DNA of 42,517 nt from Castellaniella sp035707805 (GTDB lineage: Bacteria > Pseudomonadota > Gammaproteobacteria > Burkholderiales > Burkholderiaceae_B), in the NCBI GenBank assembly GCA_035707805.1, contig DASSTS010000016.1:1-42517 (forward strand). The letters are read 5' to 3'. The notes under the pieces are model-generated. The model was not told the DNA's origin, searched no databases, and saw nothing but the letters and a program-made list of their open reading frames with translations. Below, piece by piece: positions 38,437 to 42,517 of this stretch. Positions within the stretch are counted from its first letter, which is position 1. Every line of letters begins with the position of its first letter. The position numbers and the translations under genes were made by a program.

Positions 38437-40278
38437 ATGCCCGACACGATCCTCGCCCTGAACCAGGCCCAGCTGGCCTATGGCCACCACCCCCTGCTCG
38501 ACCACGCCGACCTGGCGCTGCTGTCGGGCGAACGCATTGGCCTGATCGGCCGCAACGGCGCGGGCAAGTCGTCCCTGCTGCGCGTACTGGATGGCCGCAC
38601 CCAGCTGGACGACGGCGAGATCCGCCGCCAGAAAGGCCTGCGCATCGCCACGGTCGAACAGGAACCGGACCTGCCGGAGGAGCAGACGGTGCTGCAGGTC
38701 CTCAGCGGCGACCTGCTGGCCTCGGAAGACTGGTCGCGCGGCGCGCGCGCCTCCGCCCTGATCGACGCGCTGGGTCTGGCGCCGGACCAGCGCATCGCCG
38801 GCCTCTCGGGCGGGACGCGCAAGCGCGTCGCCCTGGCTCGCGCCCTGGTCGAGGAACCCGACCTGCTCCTGCTGGACGAGCCCACCAACCACCTCGACTT
38901 CGAAGGTATCGCCTGGCTGGAGGACCTGCTGCGCAAGGCGCGCATGACCATCGTCCTGATCACCCACGACCGGCGCTTCCTGGATGCGGTCGCCACCCGC
39001 ATCATCGAGCTGGACCGCGGCCAGCTGCTCAGCTTTCCGGGGAATTTCTCCGACTGGCAGGCGCGCAAGGCCCAGTGGCTGGAGGCCGAACAGCAGGCCA
39101 ACGCGCGCTTCGACAAACTGCTGTCCCAGGAGGAAGTCTGGATCCGCAAGGGCATCGAGGCCCGGCGCACCCGCAACGAGGGCCGCGTGCGGCGCCTGGA
39201 AGCCCTGCGCCGCGAACGCGCAGCCCGGCGCGACCAGCAGGGGCAGGTGCGCTTCGCCCTGTCCGACGGCCAGCGCTCCGGCAAGCAGGTGGCCGAGTTG
39301 CAACACGTCACGCACGGCTATGGCGGACGCACGCTCATCCGCGATTTCAGCACCCTGATCCTGCGCGGCGACCGCATCGGCCTGATCGGCCCCAACGGCG
39401 CGGGCAAGACCACCCTGCTGCGCATCCTGCTGGGCGAGCTGGTCCCCGACCAGGGAACGGTCCGGCTGGGCACCAATCTGTCCATCGGCTATTTCGACCA
39501 GATGCGCGACCGCCTGGACGAATCCGCCACCCTGGCGGACACCATCAGCCCGGGCAGCGAGTGGGTCGAGATCGGCGGCCAGCGCAAGCACGTCATGAGC
39601 TACCTCGAGGACTTCCTCTTCCCGGCCGCCCGGGCGCATTCGCCGGTCTCCAGCCTGTCGGGGGGCGAGCGCGCCCGTCTGGCGCTGGCGCGGATGTTCG
39701 CCCAAGCCCACAACGTCCTGGTGCTGGACGAGCCGACCAACGACCTGGACATCGATACCCTGGAACTGCTGGAGGGCCTGCTGCAGGACTATGCGGGCAC
39801 CGTCCTGCTGGTCAGCCACGACCGCAGCTTCCTGGACAATGTGGTCACGCAGACGATCGCCGCCGAAGGCGATGGACATTGGCAGGAATACGTCGGCGGC
39901 TATGCCGAATGGGAAGCCCAGCGCCCGCGCGCGGCGGAACCCGCTGTGCCGGCCCCGGCCCGTGATGCCGGCGCGGGAGCCGATTCCGCGGGGACTCGCG
40001 CCGGGCCGGCAGCCGCTCCGGCGGGACCGGACGCCGCCAAGCCGCGAAAGAGTCGCCTCGCCCCCTGGGAGGCGCAGGAACTCTCCGAGCTGCCCGACCG
40101 CATCGCCGCGCTGGAGGCGGAACAGGCGGCGCTGGCCGCTGCACTCTCGGATCCCGGGCTGTACCGCGACGGCCCCGCGGAGGCGGAACGCATCCAGCAG
40201 GCCCTGGGAGACCTGGACACCCGCCTGAACGAGCTGTTCGGGCGCTGGGAGGCGCTGGAGGACAAGCGCGGCGACTGA
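38437..40278 (+). CDS. uup: ABC-F family ATPase Uup
   Basis: This is a soluble ABC-F protein with two ATPase domains and no membrane part; Uup-type members act on ribosomes and affect transposon excision. The 613-residue product has Walker A GRNGAGKSS (38-46), signature LSGGTRKRVALA (123-134) and DEPTNHLD (147-154). The P-site interaction linker is charged (about 205-270). The second half has GPNGAGKTT (318-326), LSGGERARLALA (407-418) and DEPTNDLD (431-438). A Pro/Ala-rich linker (about 475-530) leads to a C-terminal coiled coil, the Uup hallmark. GACAAT at 38354-38359 may be a -10, without a clear -35. No strong Shine-Dalgarno is seen. It ends 17 bases before the convergent pyrC stop. Confidence 0.94.
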   Translation: MPDTILALNQAQLAYGHHPLLDHADLALLSGERIGLIGRNGAGKSSLLRVLDGRTQLDDGEIRRQKGLRIATVEQEPDLPEEQTVLQVLSGDLLASEDWSRGARASALIDALGLAPDQRIAGLSGGTRKRVALARALVEEPDLLLLDEPTNHLDFEGIAWLEDLLRKARMTIVLITHDRRFLDAVATRIIELDRGQLLSFPGNFSDWQARKAQWLEAEQQANARFDKLLSQEEVWIRKGIEARRTRNEGRVRRLEALRRERAARRDQQGQVRFALSDGQRSGKQVAELQHVTHGYGGRTLIRDFSTLILRGDRIGLIGPNGAGKTTLLRILLGELVPDQGTVRLGTNLSIGYFDQMRDRLDESATLADTISPGSEWVEIGGQRKHVMSYLEDFLFPAARAHSPVSSLSGGERARLALARMFAQAHNVLVLDEPTNDLDIDTLELLEGLLQDYAGTVLLVSHDRSFLDNVVTQTIAAEGDGHWQEYVGGYAEWEAQRPRAAEPAVPAPARDAGAGADSAGTRAGPAAAPAGPDAAKPRKSRLAPWEAQELSELPDRIAALEAEQAALAAALSDPGLYRDGPAEAERIQQALGDLDTRLNELFGRWEALEDKRGD

Positions 40279-40295
40279 AGGCGGCCCGCTCGGGC

Positions 40296-41420
40296 TCAGC
40301 CCTCGTCCCGCAGGCGCCAGGCCAGCGATTCGCCGGCGGCCAGCGGCACGACCTCGGCGTCGCCCATCGGCAGCGCGGCGGGGATCTCTTCGGCGACGCG
40401 TTCGAGCGTCAGCGTCCCGGCATTGGGCTCCAGGCCGTAGAAGGCCGGACCGTTCAGACTGGCAAAGGCTTCCAGCCGGTCGAGGCGGCCCGCAGCCTCG
40501 AAGGCCGCGGCGTACAAGGCCATGGCGTGGCGCGCGGTATAGCAGCCCGCACATCCGCAATCCTGTTCTTTCGCACCCTTGGGATGCGGGGCGCTGTCCG
40601 TGCCCAGGAAGAACCGCGCGTCCCCGCTGGTCGCCGCCTCCACCAGCGCCAGGCGGTGCCGCTCGCGCTTGAGCACCGGCAGGCAATACCAATGGGGCCG
40701 CAGCCCGCCCTTGAACAGCGCATTGCGGTTGTACAGCAGGTGATGGGCCGTGATCGTCGCCGCCACGGGGCCAGGGGCCTCGCGCACGTAGGCGACGCCA
40801 TCGGCGGTCGTCAGGTGCTCGAACACCACCTTCAGGCCGGGATAGGCCTGGCGCAGGGGTTTCATCACCCGCTCGATGAAGACGGCCTCGCGGTCGAACA
40901 GATCGACGTCCGGGTCCGTGACCTCGCCATGCACCAGCAGGGGCATGCCGCAGGCCTGCATGGCGTCCAGGGTGGCGCGGCAATGCCCCAGGAGATCGGT
41001 GACGCCCGCGTCCGAATGCGTGGTCGCCCCGGCCGGATAGAGCTTCACACCATGCACCAGCCCCGAATCGCGGGCGCGGCGGATTTCGTCGGGCGGGGTG
41101 TTGTCGGTCAGGTAAAGGGTCATCAGCGGCTCGAAGGCCCCCTCGGGCACACCGGCGGCGCGCAGCGCGCCCAGGATCCGGCCGCGGTAGGCCACGGCAT
41201 CCGCCGTGCTGAGGACGGGCGGCTTGAGGTTCGGCATGATGATCGCGCGGCCGAACTGCCGGGCAGAATCGGGGACCACGCTTTGCAGCACCGCGCCATC
41301 GCGCAGATGCAGGTGCCAGTCGTCCGGGCGCACCAGCGTCAGGGTCTGGATGGGCCGGTCCGCGCCGCCTGGAGCCGGCGATGGATCTGAGCCTTGCGGG
41401 CGGGAAGAGGAAACAGCCAT
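40296..41420 (-). CDS. pyrC: Dihydroorotase PyrC
   Basis: PyrC closes carbamoyl-aspartate to dihydroorotate in pyrimidine synthesis; it is a cytoplasmic zinc enzyme. The 374-residue product carries DDWHLHLRDG (33-42, first His-x-His metal pair), the carbamylated lysine in HGVKLYPAGATT, LLVHGEVTD, FEHLTTADG and the catalytic aspartate in LGTDSAPHP, all of E. coli-type class II dihydroorotase. The first 25 residues (Ser/Pro/Gln-rich) precede the usual start, so a slightly later start is possible, but no internal Met is available there. It is divergent from the SWIB gene. Confidence 0.94.
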   Translation of the reverse strand: MAVSSSRPQGSDPSPAPGGADRPIQTLTLVRPDDWHLHLRDGAVLQSVVPDSARQFGRAIIMPNLKPPVLSTADAVAYRGRILGALRAAGVPEGAFEPLMTLYLTDNTPPDEIRRARDSGLVHGVKLYPAGATTHSDAGVTDLLGHCRATLDAMQACGMPLLVHGEVTDPDVDLFDREAVFIERVMKPLRQAYPGLKVVFEHLTTADGVAYVREAPGPVAATITAHHLLYNRNALFKGGLRPHWYCLPVLKRERHRLALVEAATSGDARFFLGTDSAPHPKGAKEQDCGCAGCYTARHAMALYAAAFEAAGRLDRLEAFASLNGPAFYGLEPNAGTLTLERVAEEIPAALPMGDAEVVPLAAGESLAWRLRDEG

Positions 41421-41472
41421 GTTCGTCGTCGGTCCCTGAATGAAAATCCTAAATATTTTTTACGGCTTCGCT

Positions 41473-41501
41473 TTGTCTTTGGGGGAAACACGCGGTAAGC
41501 T
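41473..41501 (+). promoter_or_regulatory. Possible promoter of the SWIB-domain gene
   Basis: TTGTCT (41473-41478) and TAAGCT (41496-41501) are 17 bases apart in the pyrC/SWIB intergenic region, 39 bases before the ATG. The -35 matches four positions of consensus and the -10 three, so the call is weak. The preceding 20 bases are AT-rich. Confidence 0.35.
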
Positions 41502-41540
41502 TCGGGGGCTATTCACTCAATCAAGTAGGAGCCTGTATTC

Positions 41541-41813
41541 ATGGCAACCACCGAAAAGTCCGGACGCAAACCCAATGCGGCCTTCATGAAGCCCCTGACG
41601 CCCAGCGCCACCCTGGCCGCCATCATCGGCAAGGAAGCCGTGCCCCGCACCGAAGTGACCAAGCGGATCTGGGACTACATCAAGAAGCACGACCTGCAAG
41701 ACCCGGCAAACCGCCGCAACATCAATGCGGATGACAAGCTGCGGCCGCTGTTCGGCAAGGACCAGGTGTCCATGTTCGAACTGACCAAGCTCGTCAGCCA
41801 GCACCTGAAGTAA
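41541..41813 (+). CDS. SWIB/MDM2 domain protein
   Basis: This 90-residue protein is almost entirely one SWIB domain (about 15-88). The FMKPLTPSATLAAIIG helix, VTKRIWDYIKKHDLQDPANRR, ININ-type ADDKLRPLFGKDQVSMFELTKLVSQHL core is typical of the fold found in eukaryotic chromatin remodelling subunits and MDM2. Stand-alone bacterial copies occur in chlamydiae and betaproteobacteria, and their role is not established; binding a peptide or a DNA-associated partner is inference. The first ten residues are basic and flexible. TAGGAG precedes the ATG by about ten bases. Confidence 0.93.
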   Translation: MATTEKSGRKPNAAFMKPLTPSATLAAIIGKEAVPRTEVTKRIWDYIKKHDLQDPANRRNINADDKLRPLFGKDQVSMFELTKLVSQHLK

Positions 41814-41940
41814 GCATCGCCCCTGCCGGCTGCCGTCCGCATCCCGCCACCACCGAGGATGCCGGCGCCGGCTTGAAGGGGGAGGCCCCGGCCGCCTTTT
41901 CGCGGCCTCGCAGGGCCCGCCGCCCGGCCGGCCTGCCGCC

Positions 41941-42309
41941 TTACAGGCCCGGCAAGGGGGTCTCGCCGGCGAAATGCGCCAGCCAGCCCTTGGCCAGGCG
42001 GTAGATGATCCAGATCATCGCCACCAGACCGGTGATGAAGCCGATGAAGATCATCGTGGCCACCGCGCTGAGCGCCAGCCACAGCAAGCCCCACCAGAAC
42101 GTCCGGATGATCCAGTCGATGTGGCCCGCATAAACGGTGCCCACCATGTCGCCGCGCTTGAGATAGGCCAGCACCACGGCGGCGATCACCGCCGCGCCCA
42201 GAAAACCGGCGGACAGAATCCCCACGGCAAACAGTCCGTACATGAGATGGATGAGCTGGCGCTGCGTCAGGCCCTTGTCCACGACGGGGGTATCTTCGCC
42301 TTGAATCAT
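41941..42309 (-). CDS. Small membrane protein, DUF4870-like
   Basis: This 122-residue inner-membrane protein has three predicted transmembrane helices (about 22-46, 70-92 and 84-106, the latter two close together). The segments LIHLMYGLFAVGILSAGF and AGHIDWIIRTFWWGLLW resemble the DUF4870 family, whose function is unknown. AGGAGG lies five bases before the ATG at 42309, so it is a well-translated start. It is transcribed toward SWIB (convergent, 127 bases apart) and lies just downstream of the 5S rRNA terminator on the same strand. No clear terminator is seen between it and SWIB, only GC-rich short repeats. Confidence 0.85.
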   Translation of the reverse strand: MIQGEDTPVVDKGLTQRQLIHLMYGLFAVGILSAGFLGAAVIAAVVLAYLKRGDMVGTVYAGHIDWIIRTFWWGLLWLALSAVATMIFIGFITGLVAMIWIIYRLAKGWLAHFAGETPLPGL

Positions 42310-42357
42310 GAAACCTCCTGCTTGGGGCGACGGCGCGCCCCGGTTTGTGCGGAGTCC

Positions 42358-42363
42358 ATTCTA
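42358..42363 (-). promoter_or_regulatory. Candidate -10 element of the DUF4870-like gene
   Basis: TAGAAT (42363-42358 on the minus strand) matches the -10 consensus at five of six positions. It lies between the rRNA terminator and the gene, with a leader of about 43 bases. The -35 region is weak (TTTTGG at 16 bases). Confidence 0.4.
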
Positions 42364-42387
42364 ACTGAAATCCAGCGCACCAAAAGA

Positions 42388-42421
42388 CAAAGCCCCTGCA
42401 GAGGAATCTGCAGGGGCTTTG
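42388..42421 (-). terminator. rRNA operon terminator
   Basis: A perfect 14-bp stem, CAAAGCCCCTGCAG (42388-42401) with CTGCAGGGGCTTTG (42408-42421), has a six-base loop. On the minus strand it lies ten bases past the 5S rRNA end and is followed by GTCTTTTGG with T-rich bases, so it ends the rRNA transcript. Confidence 0.9.
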
Positions 42422-42430
42422 CGGTATAGA

Positions 42431-42517
42431 AGCCTGACGATGACCTACTTTCACAGGTGTCCACCCACTATCATCGGCGCGAAGGCGTTTCACTGTCCTG
42501 TTCGGGATGGGAAGGAG
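42431..42517 (-). rRNA. rrf: 5S ribosomal RNA, 3' part (runs off the window)
   Basis: On the minus strand the sequence has the 5S landmarks CTTCCCATCCCGAAC, AGTGAAACGC, CGCCGATGATAGTG and GTGAAAGTAGGTCATCG, ending in CAGGCT. About 87 of the usual 115 or so bases are inside the window; the 5' end and the rest of the rRNA operon lie to the right. Confidence 0.97.

Noticed and set aside
41814..41940. Terminator between SWIB and the DUF4870-like gene
   Set aside because: GAGGCC...GGCCTC and CCGGCGCCGG can pair, but loops are long or absent and no T run follows on either strand.

Overview
This is a GC-rich chromosomal housekeeping region from a betaproteobacterium. The closest fit is the family Alcaligenaceae, the Bordetella/Achromobacter/Castellaniella group. 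The main clue is a single gene encoding fused MurE and MurF, an arrangement known from Bordetella. Gene order mraZ-to-ftsZ followed by lpxC, dciA and secA, and a small SWIB protein, fit the same placement. The genus cannot be fixed from sequence alone. No phage, insertion sequence, plasmid, CRISPR array, toxin-antitoxin or defence genes were seen.

Layout. Positions 1-150 hold tRNA-Lys(TTT) and its promoter. Positions 151-9239 hold metabolic genes: a calcineurin-like phosphoesterase, a divergent GH31 glycosidase, mnmC (tRNA wobble modification), an inositol-monophosphatase family gene coupled to an M20D amidohydrolase, a YciA-type thioesterase and the magnesium channel mgtE. Positions 9240-9684 are non-coding: a C-rich, G-poor tract, then a 225-bp nested inverted repeat, then the secA terminator. 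Positions 9685-15003 carry secA, an M23 peptidase, dciA (opposite strand) and lpxC.

Positions 15226-32097 carry a complete division and cell wall (dcw) cluster on the minus strand: mraZ, rsmH, ftsL, ftsI, murE-murF, mraY, murD, ftsW, murG, murC, ddlB, ftsQ, ftsA, ftsZ. Nine of its thirteen junctions are the same four-base ATGA stop/start overlap. It is probably read mainly from one promoter upstream of mraZ that carries MraZ-type boxes. The genes together make UDP-MurNAc-pentapeptide, lipid I and lipid II, and the septal synthase machinery that uses them.

Positions 32497-37732 encode a branched-chain amino acid type ABC importer: a Tat-exported binding protein on the plus strand, convergent with livG-livF-livH-livM on the minus strand. 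A 20-bp perfect hairpin separates them. Then come rnpB (RNase P RNA), uup (ABC-F ATPase), pyrC (dihydroorotase), a SWIB-domain protein, a small membrane protein, and at the right edge the terminator and 3' part of a 5S rRNA gene, the end of an rRNA operon entering from the right.

I did not find a convincing new multi-gene system. The most unusual items are the nested inverted repeat with its C-rich/G-quadruplex-prone neighbour after mgtE, the MurE-MurF junction that lacks the usual MurF N-terminus, the 10-bp-phased MraZ boxes on the -10 element, the abutting M23/dciA starts without a Shine-Dalgarno for dciA, and the degenerate active-site motifs of the GH31 protein.
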